Shown: piece after piece, positions 28,768 through 37,159 of the stretch
Numbering within the stretch: position 1 is the first letter of the stretch
Layout of the letters: the number at the start of each line of letters is the position of its first letter
Assembly: GCA_029882915.1 (NCBI GenBank)
Contig: JAOUJZ010000012.1
Location: forward strand, 1 to 49,587
DNA length: 49,587 bases
Direction of reading: 5' to 3'
Source: Gammaproteobacteria bacterium
GTDB taxonomy: Bacteria > Pseudomonadota > Gammaproteobacteria > Nitrosococcales > Methylophagaceae
Made by a program: the position numbers and the translations under genes
Notes under the pieces: model-generated
What the model was told of the DNA's origin: nothing
Database searches by the model: none
The model's input: only the letters and a program-made list of their open reading frames with translations

Positions 28768-29820
28768 ATGCATAGATTATTTTTTGTTCTAATTTTATCG
28801 ATAACGACGAATGTGTTAGCTGCAAACGTTGCTACTTTGTACCAGTCTTCTAGTCCTGTATTGACACAGGATGAGCAAGAACGACAGCAACTTGCTCCAG
28901 ATGTGTTGCGTCAGGTTATGCTTAAGGTGGTCGGTGATCGCGCTGCACTTAGTGTAGTGGATGTCACACCGATACTGACTGACGCTGAGAAATTTATTCA
29001 ACAGTACCAATATCAGCAAGTAAGGAGAGTGACAGATAATTTGACTCAAGCTGACCAACTTGAACTTTTTTTGACCTTTAATGAGGCATCATTAAATAAA
29101 TCACTAATGGATATGGGGTTACCGGTCTGGGGGAAATCTCGTCCAGAAGCACTGATCTGGCTTGCAGTGGATGATAGTAAAAGTCGGACAATTTTAGGTG
29201 CTGATAGCACTGACAAGTCCATAGTAAAGAGTTTGAACCAGGCAGCTTACAATCGAGGCCTACCTATATTGATGCCGTTAATGGACTTGCAAGATCAGGC
29301 TCAAGTGGCATTTACGGATATCTGGAATGACTTTGCAGGTAATGTAGAACAAGGCTCTCAACGATATGGTACACCTGTCGTGGTAATGATCAGCGCATCG
29401 ATTTCTGCCAATGGCGCTGTGCAAACTAGATGGCGAGCATTCATTAATGGTGAATCTCTACAATGGAAATCACAAGGCAACGTGAATACCGCTATGCAGT
29501 CGGGCGTTGATCAATTGGCAGATGAGTTGGCAAGACGTTTTTCTCAAGTTGTGACCAGTCAGGAAGCTCAACAATTGTCATTAAAAATTAGTAATGTGCG
29601 TGACTATTCAGACTACTCACGTGTGATGAAGTATCTCAGTACATTACAATACGTGTCTGATGTGCGCCTATCAAGTTTGGCTACTGATCAGCTTGATATA
29701 TCACTGTCATTGAAAGGTGACCTGACGGTGTTTGATCAAACATTGGCGATTGGCCGCGTACTGACAAAAGATGCTGAATCTAATGCCTCTCAAGCCATAC
29801 ATTACCGGTTGTTGCCTTGA
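28768..29820 (+). CDS. DUF2066 exported protein
   Basis: A 350-residue protein with a clear signal peptide (MHRLFFVLILSITTNVLA, cleavage near 18-19). The following region, ATLYQSSSPVLTQDEQERQQ then APDVLRQVMLKVVGD, and the C-terminal beta repeats fit the DUF2066 family, which sits between purM and hda in Pseudomonas and relatives. The function is unknown. There is no Shine-Dalgarno at ATG 28768, and TGATAGAAT at 28753-28761 would place transcription start about at the ATG, so a leaderless message is possible. The stop overlaps the next gene (TTGA 29817-29820). Confidence 0.86.
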   Translation: MHRLFFVLILSITTNVLAANVATLYQSSSPVLTQDEQERQQLAPDVLRQVMLKVVGDRAALSVVDVTPILTDAEKFIQQYQYQQVRRVTDNLTQADQLELFLTFNEASLNKSLMDMGLPVWGKSRPEALIWLAVDDSKSRTILGADSTDKSIVKSLNQAAYNRGLPILMPLMDLQDQAQVAFTDIWNDFAGNVEQGSQRYGTPVVVMISASISANGAVQTRWRAFINGESLQWKSQGNVNTAMQSGVDQLADELARRFSQVVTSQEAQQLSLKISNVRDYSDYSRVMKYLSTLQYVSDVRLSSLATDQLDISLSLKGDLTVFDQTLAIGRVLTKDAESNASQAIHYRLLP

Positions 29821-30374
29821 CTCGTAAAGATATACCAAACCTTATTTCTGCTTTAAGAATTGTACTGGTCATCCCAGTTGTATGGGCATTGTTATCAGAA
29901 AAGTTTACAACGGCACTGATCTTATTTGCGATTGCCGGTTTTTCGGATGCCTTAGATGGTTTTTTAGCAAAACGCTATCACTGGGAGTCACGATTAGGTT
30001 CGATACTGGATCCTATTGCGGACAAATTGTTACTGGTTGCCAGTTTTGCCAGTTTAACTTGGTTAGGTTTGTTGCCAGCCTGGTTATTGTGGATAGTATT
30101 AGGCCGTGATGTCGTTATTGTGGCGGGCGGATTGACCTACCATTATCGTTTAGGCCAATTTGATTTAACACCATTATGGAGTAGTAAGATTAATACCTTA
30201 CTGCAAATTTTATTGGTATTGGCCGTTATTTTACAGCAATACGTTGCTATACCTCTGTTAGACTCGATCATTCAGATCGGTATCTGGTTGGTAGTCGCTA
30301 GCGTAGTGAATAGCGGTACAGAATATATTGCAGTATGGGGATTACGCGCATGGCGACAGAGTCGGAATCAATAA
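29817..30374 (+). CDS. CDP-alcohol phosphatidyltransferase family protein
   Basis: A 185-residue membrane enzyme of phospholipid synthesis. The CDP-alcohol motif is seen as DALDGFLAKRYHWESRLGSI, followed by LDPIADK (about 43-69), with the expected Asp-Gly...Ala-Lys-Arg...Gly...Asp...Asp pattern. Lys replaces the usual residue before Arg, which is common. It resembles PgsA-type phosphatidylglycerophosphate synthases, but the acceptor alcohol cannot be decided. The start is TTG 29817, overlapping the DUF2066 stop by four bases; the N-terminus TRKDIPNLISALRI is typical. The next gene begins in the stop codon (TAATG). Confidence 0.87.
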   Translation: MTRKDIPNLISALRIVLVIPVVWALLSEKFTTALILFAIAGFSDALDGFLAKRYHWESRLGSILDPIADKLLLVASFASLTWLGLLPAWLLWIVLGRDVVIVAGGLTYHYRLGQFDLTPLWSSKINTLLQILLVLAVILQQYVAIPLLDSIIQIGIWLVVASVVNSGTEYIAVWGLRAWRQSRNQ

Positions 30375-31420
30375 TGACAGACAGTAACAAGCTGATTTTG
30401 CTTGTTACCACGGTTATTGTTGGCTGGTTGTTGTATCAATTATCACCGATACTGACACCGTTTTTCATCTCAGCATTACTGGCCTATCTGGCCGATCCAC
30501 TGGTAGATAAATTAGAAAGCTGGAAGTTATCACGCAGTGTAGCAGTATCAATTGTGTTTGCCGTGTTGTTACTTGTTGGATTGTTAACGCTGTTAGTGTT
30601 GATACCCATGCTCACCGCTCAGGTTGGAGCCTTATTTAAACGGCTACCGGATTATCTGGCGACCATTCAATTAATGATTGTTCCCTGGTTTGCTTCTGCC
30701 GGCATTTCGATAGAGATGTTCGATCTCAATACGATTAAACAGGCACTGGCAACCTATTGGTCAGAAGTAGGGCAGGTAGCAGGCGGTGTATTTAGTTATA
30801 TGACACGTTCTGGCATGGCTGTGTTGCAGTGGCTGGCAAATCTGATTTTGGTGCCCGTAGTGACCTTTTATCTGTTACGTGACTGGGATTTACTGATTGC
30901 CCGTCTCCGGGAACTATTGCCCCGTCGTTATGCTCAACAATGTATCGACTTATCACTGGAGTGCGATGATATGTTGGCAGCCTTTATTCGTGGACAGTTA
31001 ATGGTGATGGTGGCATTAGCGACTATTTATAGTGTTGGACTTGCCTTTATTGGGATTGAACTGGCTTTATTACTGGGTGTGATTGCAGGCATCGTCAGTT
31101 TTGTACCGTATCTGGGGTTAATTGTCGGTATTGGTTTGGCGGGTAGCGCGGCTTTCTTCCAGTTTCATGAATGGTTGCCGGTATTAATGGTTGTGGTCGT
31201 TTTCGGCGTTGCTCAAGTACTGGAAGGCATGGTGTTAACCCCTCGTTTTGTTGGTGAACGGATAGGCTTGCATCCGGTCGCCGTATTATTTGCAGTAATG
31301 GCAGGTGCGCAACTATTTGGTTTTACAGGTGTCTTGTTAGCATTGCCTGTGGCCGCGGTGGTGATGGTCTTGCTTCGACATGTACATCAACGTTATACCA
31401 CTAGCCAGTTGTATTCTTAA
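30374..31420 (+). CDS. AI-2E family transporter (PerM-like permease)
   Basis: A 348-residue membrane protein starting at ATG 30374, whose first base is the last base of the previous stop (TAATG). The frame extends 13 codons further back, but that start would overlap the upstream gene. Eight hydrophobic segments in the AI-2E/PerM order are visible, with the typical LSPILTPFFISALLAYLADP near residues 22-41 and the C-terminal GVAQVLEGMVLTPRFVGERIG plus HPVAVLFAVMAGAQLFG. The family includes transporters of small molecules and sodium/proton antiporters; the substrate here is unknown. hda follows after 14 bases. Confidence 0.9.
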   Translation: MTDSNKLILLVTTVIVGWLLYQLSPILTPFFISALLAYLADPLVDKLESWKLSRSVAVSIVFAVLLLVGLLTLLVLIPMLTAQVGALFKRLPDYLATIQLMIVPWFASAGISIEMFDLNTIKQALATYWSEVGQVAGGVFSYMTRSGMAVLQWLANLILVPVVTFYLLRDWDLLIARLRELLPRRYAQQCIDLSLECDDMLAAFIRGQLMVMVALATIYSVGLAFIGIELALLLGVIAGIVSFVPYLGLIVGIGLAGSAAFFQFHEWLPVLMVVVVFGVAQVLEGMVLTPRFVGERIGLHPVAVLFAVMAGAQLFGFTGVLLALPVAAVVMVLLRHVHQRYTTSQLYS

Positions 31421-31434
31421 AATAGGTTAAGTCA

Positions 31435-32139
31435 ATGCAATCTTTAGCCAGCCAACTGCCGTTGCGATTAACACCGCAAGAACTTTATCGTTTTGATAAT
31501 TTTTATTTCAGCCAGACTGAATTAAAGCGAGCGCTGATAGAGTTCTGTCGACTTGAAACCATCGATTTCCTTTATTTATGGGGTGACAATCCATCCGGTA
31601 AATCACACTTGCTGATGGCGACTGCCGAACAAGTACAACAGTCACAAAAACGAGTATTGTATTTGCCATTGGAGGAACTGGTCACAACCGCTTCACCAGA
31701 AGTATTGCAGTCAGTAGAGCATCTCGACTTATTATGCATTGATGATCTGGATGCTATTGCTGGACGGGCAGAGTGGGAAGAAGCGATTTTCCATTGTTTT
31801 AATCGGCTGCAACATTCAGGTTGTAAATTACTGATCGCCGCCGTCCATAATCCAGCCGCGATTGCCGTTTCATTGCCTGATTTACGTTCACGGTTGGCAA
31901 CAGGGCTGGTTTATCAGCTACAAACGCTGGACGATGATTCCAAACAACAGGCATTGATTCATCAGGCTCAAGCACGAGGTCTTGAATTATCAGAAGAAGT
32001 CGCACAATATTTACTACGTCACCACAGTCGTGACATGGTGATATTAATGGCGTTAATGCAACGTCTGGACAAAGCTTCGATGGCTGCAAAACGACGGTTA
32101 ACGATTCCATTTGTACGCCAAGTGTTACTCAATGGCTAA
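31435..32139 (+). CDS. hda: DnaA regulatory inactivator Hda
   Basis: A 234-residue AAA+ protein that, with the beta clamp, stimulates DnaA-ATP hydrolysis to stop re-initiation. The N-terminal clamp-binding peptide is SQLPLRL (residues 6-12). The Walker A is the Hda-type GDNPSGKSHLL, Walker B is LLCIDDLDAIAG and sensor 2 follows near the C-terminus (SRDMVILMALMQRLDKAS). The length fits the family and the protein lacks the DnaA domain IV. It overlaps the next gene by eight bases. Confidence 0.95.
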   Translation: MQSLASQLPLRLTPQELYRFDNFYFSQTELKRALIEFCRLETIDFLYLWGDNPSGKSHLLMATAEQVQQSQKRVLYLPLEELVTTASPEVLQSVEHLDLLCIDDLDAIAGRAEWEEAIFHCFNRLQHSGCKLLIAAVHNPAAIAVSLPDLRSRLATGLVYQLQTLDDDSKQQALIHQAQARGLELSEEVAQYLLRHHSRDMVILMALMQRLDKASMAAKRRLTIPFVRQVLLNG

Positions 32140-33070
32140 AACTGAATTAACACTCGTTTTGCCAGGGCTTGCCCGAATAGTCGACCAACAAATTAATGCC
32201 AGCGTTATTCCACAGGCGTTATCCAATATTTTGAACAAAGCACGGTTCATGCGTGATCCAACCGGATTGCATCGCCTACTGTTTAATCATTTTAGCGAAA
32301 CACCATTAACAGAACCTGATTTACCTGTTGTATCGCTTAATAGCCCTGAGCAAGTGGCGATAAAAGTCGATCCTTGTTATGTGCATGCCGATCGAGATCG
32401 CTTATTGTTGTTTGCCGATAATTTGAATTTAACCGAGGCAGAAAGTACTACTTTAATTGCCGAGATTCAGCCGCTTGTTGATGAACTGGGCGGACACATC
32501 CAGTTACTCGAAGCGGATAGCTGGTTATTGATCTTAGACACACTGCCAGATATTACTTTCAGTGCGTTACCGGAAGTGAATGGCAAAGGCGTTGAAACCT
32601 TTCTGCCGACAGGCTCTGATAGAGGTAACTGGATTCGATTGTGGAATGAAATTCAAATGCAGTTATATGACTGCGACGTCAATCTTCAACGCATTGCAGA
32701 CGGAAAACTACCCGTTAATAGTGTCTGGTTCTGGGGCATGGGAAACTACACGGCTAAACAGAATGAGTGGATTAGTGTTCGAGGAAATCTGCCGTTGTTA
32801 AATCAATTAACCACCCAATCAGCCACTGCGTTAAATAACGATGCTGGTGATTTAAAAGCGCCACTAAACACAGGCAAGCATTTGTGGGTTGCTGATGAAG
32901 TTGATATCGAAGCAGATTGGCAACAACAGCTACAAAACTTGAACGACACGTTATTTCAACCACTGTGGCAACAGGTTCGGTCAGCAAAAATTAGCCAACT
33001 GAATCTAAAAATTCCAGAACATGGCCACTATAGATTAAGCCCGTTAAGCAGCTGGAAATTCTGGTCTTGA
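32132..33070 (+). CDS. RpfE-like / putative independent phosphoglycerate-mutase-type protein
   Basis: A 312-residue protein, starting at ATG 32132 (MAKTELTLVLPGL), inside the last codons of hda. An upstream start at 32111 is less likely. Residues about 170-235 (NWIRLWNEIQMQLYDCDVNL, then VNSVWFWGMGN) match what I know of the RpfE / COG4255 family, often annotated as a phosphoglycerate mutase-related or RpfE regulatory protein and usually placed before recJ. No catalytic motif of a real phosphoglycerate mutase is evident to me, so enzyme activity is not claimed. It overlaps recJ by four bases (TTGA). Confidence 0.78.
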   Translation: MAKTELTLVLPGLARIVDQQINASVIPQALSNILNKARFMRDPTGLHRLLFNHFSETPLTEPDLPVVSLNSPEQVAIKVDPCYVHADRDRLLLFADNLNLTEAESTTLIAEIQPLVDELGGHIQLLEADSWLLILDTLPDITFSALPEVNGKGVETFLPTGSDRGNWIRLWNEIQMQLYDCDVNLQRIADGKLPVNSVWFWGMGNYTAKQNEWISVRGNLPLLNQLTTQSATALNNDAGDLKAPLNTGKHLWVADEVDIEADWQQQLQNLNDTLFQPLWQQVRSAKISQLNLKIPEHGHYRLSPLSSWKFWS

Positions 33071-34791
33071 TCATTACCGAACGCGACAACACGGGCTGGC
33101 AACAACTGCCTGATAACTGGCCAGATTGCTTGCGAAAAGTACTCGCTGCTCGTGGTATTACTGCTGAGCAAGACTTAACCTTTCCACTGTCAGAATTACC
33201 GAAGCCTGATTTATTGCTCGGTATGGATAAGGCCGTGGAGTTGTTACACAAGGCATTAACAGAGCAGTGGAAAATAACCATTGTGGCTGATTTTGATACC
33301 GATGGTGCCACCAGTTGTGCGGTTGCCATTCGTGGTTTAACTGCCATGGGTGTACAACATATCGACTATATTGTTCCCAATCGTTTTGTTCATGGTTATG
33401 GTTTAACGCCAGCGTTATTAGACGATATCCCGGTTAAAAATCAGCCTGAGTTACTTATTACGGTTGATAATGGCATTGCCAGCGTAGCAGGGGTGGAAGA
33501 GGCTCATAAACGCGGCATTAAAGTGTTGGTCACCGATCATCATTTACCCGGTGATAGCTTGCCCGATGCAGAAGCGATCATTAATCCCAATCAACACGGC
33601 GACGAATTCCCGAGTAAAAACATGGCCGGTGTTGGGGTGTGTTTTTATTTATTACTGGGTTTACGCCAATATCTAAGACAACAAGGCTGGTTTGAACAGC
33701 AACATATTCCCGAACCAAAACTGGTTGATTTACTCGATTTAGTGGCGTTAGGCACCGTGGCTGATGTGGTGCCATTGGATCGGCTGAACCGTACGTTGGT
33801 GACCATGGGTTTAGCTCGAATTCGTAAAGCATTAGCCTGTGCAGGTATCAAGGCCTTGATCCAAGTTGCAGGCAAACAAACTAGCCAGTTAGCAACCACC
33901 GATCTTGGGTTTTCAGTCGCGCCAAGGCTCAATGCGGCAGGGCGTATGGAAGATATGGGCTTGGGCATCAATACCTTGTTGACCGATGATATCGACGAAG
34001 CGTTAATGGCAGCTCAGTTGCTGGATAACATTAATCTTGAACGGCGATCAGTCGAAAAAGAGATGCAGAATCACGCCTTGCAGATGTTAGAAGCCATGTC
34101 GTTTGATGTTGATGACCAACCATTAGCCTATTGTCTTTATGACCCTAACTGGCATCAAGGGGTAGTGGGCTTATTAGCATCGCGGATCAAAGAACGCCAA
34201 CATCGGCCAGTGATTGCCTTTGCTCCCGGTGACGATGGTGAAATCAAAGGCTCAGCCCGTTCCATTCCCGGTATTCATATTCGCGATATTCTGGCGCTTG
34301 TTGCCAGTCAAAAGCCAGAGTTGTTAACACGCTTTGGTGGTCATGCCATGGCAGCAGGGTTAACGCTCAAGCAAGATGATCTGGCAGAGTTTGAACAGTG
34401 CTTCTTAACTGCTTTGCAATCACAGGTTGGGCCAGAGGTATTACAACAAACCCTGAATTCTGATGGTGAAATAGATGTCAATGATATGTCACTCACCATT
34501 GCCGATTTATTGCCTACAGCAGCACCGTGGGGACAGGGCTTTCCCGAACCTCAATTTCATGGTCATTTTGTGGTCGATAACATTCGAACAGTGGGGCAGG
34601 AGGGCGACCATTTACGACTGACATTAAGACTGAGTAATGGCAAAACGATTGTTGCAATGGCCTTTCGGCAACAACAACCGGATTGGTTAAAGCAGGGTGA
34701 CGAGGTGCTGATTGTTTATCGGTTATCAGCCAATGAATTCAGGAATCAGCGTTCAGTGCAATTGTTGGTTGAAAAGCTATTGCGTACATAA
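33067..34791 (+). CDS. recJ: Single-stranded-DNA-specific exonuclease RecJ
   Basis: A 574-residue 5'-3' ssDNA exonuclease of the DHH superfamily. Metal motifs are VADFDTDGATS (motif I, near 76-86), VDNGIAS (motif II), TDHHLPGDSLPDAEAIINPN (motif III, the DHH) and VALGTVADVVPL (motif IV). The DHHA1 domain has FGGHAMAAGLTLK near 425. Length matches E. coli (577). The start is TTG 33067, which overlaps the previous stop by four bases; the first ATG is much further in. This is the last gene of the run from DUF2066. It is convergent with the dehydrogenase gene. Confidence 0.96.
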   Translation: MIITERDNTGWQQLPDNWPDCLRKVLAARGITAEQDLTFPLSELPKPDLLLGMDKAVELLHKALTEQWKITIVADFDTDGATSCAVAIRGLTAMGVQHIDYIVPNRFVHGYGLTPALLDDIPVKNQPELLITVDNGIASVAGVEEAHKRGIKVLVTDHHLPGDSLPDAEAIINPNQHGDEFPSKNMAGVGVCFYLLLGLRQYLRQQGWFEQQHIPEPKLVDLLDLVALGTVADVVPLDRLNRTLVTMGLARIRKALACAGIKALIQVAGKQTSQLATTDLGFSVAPRLNAAGRMEDMGLGINTLLTDDIDEALMAAQLLDNINLERRSVEKEMQNHALQMLEAMSFDVDDQPLAYCLYDPNWHQGVVGLLASRIKERQHRPVIAFAPGDDGEIKGSARSIPGIHIRDILALVASQKPELLTRFGGHAMAAGLTLKQDDLAEFEQCFLTALQSQVGPEVLQQTLNSDGEIDVNDMSLTIADLLPTAAPWGQGFPEPQFHGHFVVDNIRTVGQEGDHLRLTLRLSNGKTIVAMAFRQQQPDWLKQGDEVLIVYRLSANEFRNQRSVQLLVEKLLRT

Positions 34792-34877
34792 CGACGCCAG
34801 TGCAATTTTCCTTGCTAAGCGAGGTCAAACTGTCACCATTGTTATACCTAAAACAGCCTACGCGTAGTCACTATTTT

Positions 34878-36056
34878 TTACACTAAAGATCGCATGACAT
34901 CTTTGCCAGCCAACTGAGTATAAGCGTGAGGGTACTTCGGCTCACGGTGCTGAAACGACAAAATAGACGTATTCTTAATCACCCCATCGTCGATGTTGAT
35001 AGCCCGTCGGATAGTCTCATTTTTCTGCCAGGCTACACTTCCAGCCAGCACATTGGGTAAGTACACAATCAGCGCAGCGGAGATTGAGCGAGTTGCACTT
35101 TCCCACAGATAGCTCGGCGTATGATCCACCGCGTAGTAATCAGTGGTTTCAAATTTAAACATCGGTTTATTAAAGGTGGTGGGCTTGGCAAAGAAGAACC
35201 CCATCCCCTCATCACAACTAACATCAATAATCAGACTGTTGGGCTTGAGGCTTGAACTTTCCCTCTCGGTCACAAAATTGATGGGATTATCGGTTTCTTG
35301 TAAGGTGCCGTTGACGATAATGTCAGCTTCACTAATTAGCTCTGACAGCGGCCGCACAGAGCCATCGTGTTCGACTACCACCATGCGAGCCTCACCTTCT
35401 TTACCAGAGCGAATTTTTACATAGTTACAATCGAGCACCTCTTCACGTACCTCGTGGTCAGGGCGTTGAATACAGATGGTGATATTTCTAAAACCATGCG
35501 CCTTAAGCGCGTATATCGCACCACGGCTGACTGCACCAAAACCGAAAATGATGGTTTTGCGTTGATTACCGTAATGCCCATCGATACCTTTAAGTTGCAA
35601 GGCGTGTAGCACTGCGCAATAGCCAGCCATTTCGTTATTCTTATAGAATGTGTGGCGACCAATGTGCCCGTCAGGCGACCAAACAAACATATCCTCAAAG
35701 GCAATGAGCGTCTGCTTACGATCAAGAGCCGCCTGAGTGATGTCACGTTGCTGTACACAATGCACATAGCCCCAAAGCGTTCCGCCTTCTCGCAGTTCTT
35801 GTAAATCGGCTAACACTGGTTTGGCGATGATCACCGCACCGATATCGGCCAGTATTTCATGACGTGTCGCTATACCACCTGTCTGTGCCGCTATTTCTGA
35901 ATCAGAAATATTGAATGGTGCGCCATAACCTTCTTCAAAAACCAGCTGGCGACGATACTGTTCGGGGATGCGCGCCAAATGCGCAGGATGGATAGGAAGA
36001 CGTCGCTCATCCTCCTTTTTTGAAGTCCCAATGACTCCCAGGGTTAGTTGACTCAT
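34878..36056 (-). CDS. Alanine dehydrogenase/PNT-family oxidoreductase (substrate unclear)
   Basis: A 392-residue protein with the two-domain AlaDH/pyridine nucleotide transhydrogenase layout. The N-terminal part begins TLGVIGTSKKEDERRLPIHPAHL, the family's 'KE...E.R..L.P' segment with a shift. The NAD site is IIFGFGAVSRGAIYALKAHGF (about 168-188). DHTPSYLWESATRSISAAL is the C-terminal domain. It differs from ordinary alanine dehydrogenase in these motifs and may be closer to N5-(carboxyethyl)ornithine synthase or another opine-type enzyme, so I leave the substrate open. ATG 36056 follows AAAAAAGGACACGTC-type sequence with AGGA spaced well. It is a single gene, convergent with recJ. Confidence 0.78.
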   Translation of the reverse strand: MSQLTLGVIGTSKKEDERRLPIHPAHLARIPEQYRRQLVFEEGYGAPFNISDSEIAAQTGGIATRHEILADIGAVIIAKPVLADLQELREGGTLWGYVHCVQQRDITQAALDRKQTLIAFEDMFVWSPDGHIGRHTFYKNNEMAGYCAVLHALQLKGIDGHYGNQRKTIIFGFGAVSRGAIYALKAHGFRNITICIQRPDHEVREEVLDCNYVKIRSGKEGEARMVVVEHDGSVRPLSELISEADIIVNGTLQETDNPINFVTERESSSLKPNSLIIDVSCDEGMGFFFAKPTTFNKPMFKFETTDYYAVDHTPSYLWESATRSISAALIVYLPNVLAGSVAWQKNETIRRAINIDDGVIKNTSILSFQHREPKYPHAYTQLAGKDVMRSLV

Positions 36057-36522
36057 GACGTGTCCTTTTTTATAAAAAAATAAGTACGATTGAGTTCATG
36101 AACGAATAATTAGCATCGTTAATAAACCAGGTTTCATGCTCTGGCCTGTTAAAGCATTCCAGAGTTTTAGAAAGTGAAGTGTTGAAAAATGAGAGGGGAT
36201 AACGCTTACGCGATAACGATGGAAAACCAACTAGACAGCACAAAGCTAATCAGTAGGAAACCGAATAACGCAAACAATTGAGATTGGGTTGTTATCGAGG
36301 CCATTCTGACCACAGTAGAGTAAGACGTGAATGATTCAAAAATGGTGGGGAATGGCGTCAGTGAAACTCTATCGTATCTGCGGTGAAGCACCTTTTTTCT
36401 TGGGTTAATAGAAAAATAATGTGAACCTATCGTAACACAATTAGGCACTAATGATTCGGCCCATTAAAAATGGGTCAGAGTAAAATTTACTATCATAAAT
36501 CGACTCTGACCCCATTTAATTA
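36057..36522. other. 466-base gap without a convincing gene
   Basis: It holds the upstream region of the dehydrogenase gene and the REP-like hairpin at 36468-36517. On the minus strand, 36304-36206 could encode a 32-residue single-helix membrane peptide (MASITTQSQLFALFGFLL..., then SWFSIVIA), but it has no ribosome binding site, so I do not call it a gene. Nothing else was recognised. Confidence 0.5.
36468..36517. repeat. REP/MITE-like inverted repeat (TGGGGTCAGAGT family), csp terminator
   Basis: AAATGGGTCAGAGT (36468-36481) is the inverted copy of ACTCTGACCCCATTT (36503-36517), with one G missing in the left arm. The arms flank a 21-base AT-rich spacer. Copies of GGGGTCAGAGT palindromes are widespread in proteobacteria next to IS200-type/RAYT transposases or as solo repeats. 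It begins five bases after the cold-shock gene stop; on the minus strand the stem is followed by ATTTTTAAT, so it can double as that gene's terminator. No transposase is near. Confidence 0.65.
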
Positions 36523-36729
36523 TCAGACAGGCACAACCTTATTTGCACATGGTCCCTTCTGGCCTTGTCCGACTTCGTATTCAACTTTCTGGCCGTCATT
36601 AAGTGTTGCATAGCCGCCCGAAGCCTGGATTTCAGAATGATGAACAAAAAGATCTTTATCTCCATCATCTGGAGTAATGAAACCGAAACCTTTGTCTGCA
36701 TTGAACCACTTTACTGTACCTGTACTCAT
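36523..36729 (-). CDS. Cold-shock domain protein (CspA family)
   Basis: A 68-residue single cold-shock domain protein that binds single-stranded RNA/DNA and melts RNA structure. RNP1 is KGFGFITP (residues 13-20) and RNP2 is DLFVHHSEI (about 26-34). [15 protein letters not shown] is the family start. ATG 36729 is preceded by AAGGAAA. The paralogue number of E. coli cannot be assigned. The upstream ~130 bases before the next gene are AT-rich and could be a structured 5' leader, as in cspA, but no cold box was recognised. The REP-like hairpin follows the stop. Confidence 0.95.
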   Translation of the reverse strand: MSTGTVKWFNADKGFGFITPDDGDKDLFVHHSEIQASGGYATLNDGQKVEYEVGQGQKGPCANKVVPV

Positions 36730-36896
36730 GCTGTGCTTTCCTTTGTGTATTTAATATTCATTGACTTTAATTATTCTGATGTTTCCATAGAATCATTTAA
36801 CAACAACACGAACCATAACTGATCAGTGCTATTCATTTTTAACTCATAACGTTAAAAGAATCAGCGCCATTTTACGCCGTGCGCTTGATTTTTTTG

Positions 36897-37064
36897 TTAT
36901 GTGTCGCCGGTTGTTGCCGCTTTATCGTCGTTACCTGATATAGGTTGAACGTCCTGCGGCTGGCTATCGTCGGCTCCTGCTTTTTGCAAGCGCTTCTCTT
37001 CCTTCTTTTTCTTTTTGGCGATTTCTTTCTGGCGCTTTTCAAAAGCGTAATTGGGTTTAGCCAC
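36897..37064 (-). CDS. 55-residue Lys-rich conserved small protein
   Basis: The frame starts at GTG 37064-37062 and reads MAKPNYAFEKRQKEIAKKKK, then KEEKRLQKAG and an acidic/polar tail ending TTGDT. The 'KPNY.FEKRQ.E.AKKKK.EEK' start is familiar from a small conserved family of proteobacterial proteins of unknown function, and the first ~30 residues should form a highly charged helix. A GAG lies about ten bases upstream of the start. The strong Lys/Glu bias suggests nucleic-acid or ribosome association, but this is a guess. It lies between pfkB and csp. Confidence 0.72.
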   Translation of the reverse strand: MAKPNYAFEKRQKEIAKKKKKEEKRLQKAGADDSQPQDVQPISGNDDKAATTGDT

Positions 37065-37159
37065 TCGTAAACTCTTTTATATAATTGTAGGATTAGACTG
37101 GTTAGAATACGGCATTTTCCAACCGATTGCGCGCCTCAAGTGATTTTAAGAATGAGTAT

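Noticed and set aside
32132-33070. True cofactor-independent phosphoglycerate mutase
   Set aside because: No catalytic Ser/metal motifs of that enzyme were visible; RpfE-like family placement before recJ fits better.
36206-36448. 80-residue frame or 32-residue membrane peptide upstream of the dehydrogenase gene
   Set aside because: No ribosome binding site, and the first half is not protein-like; the hydrophobic end alone is weak evidence.
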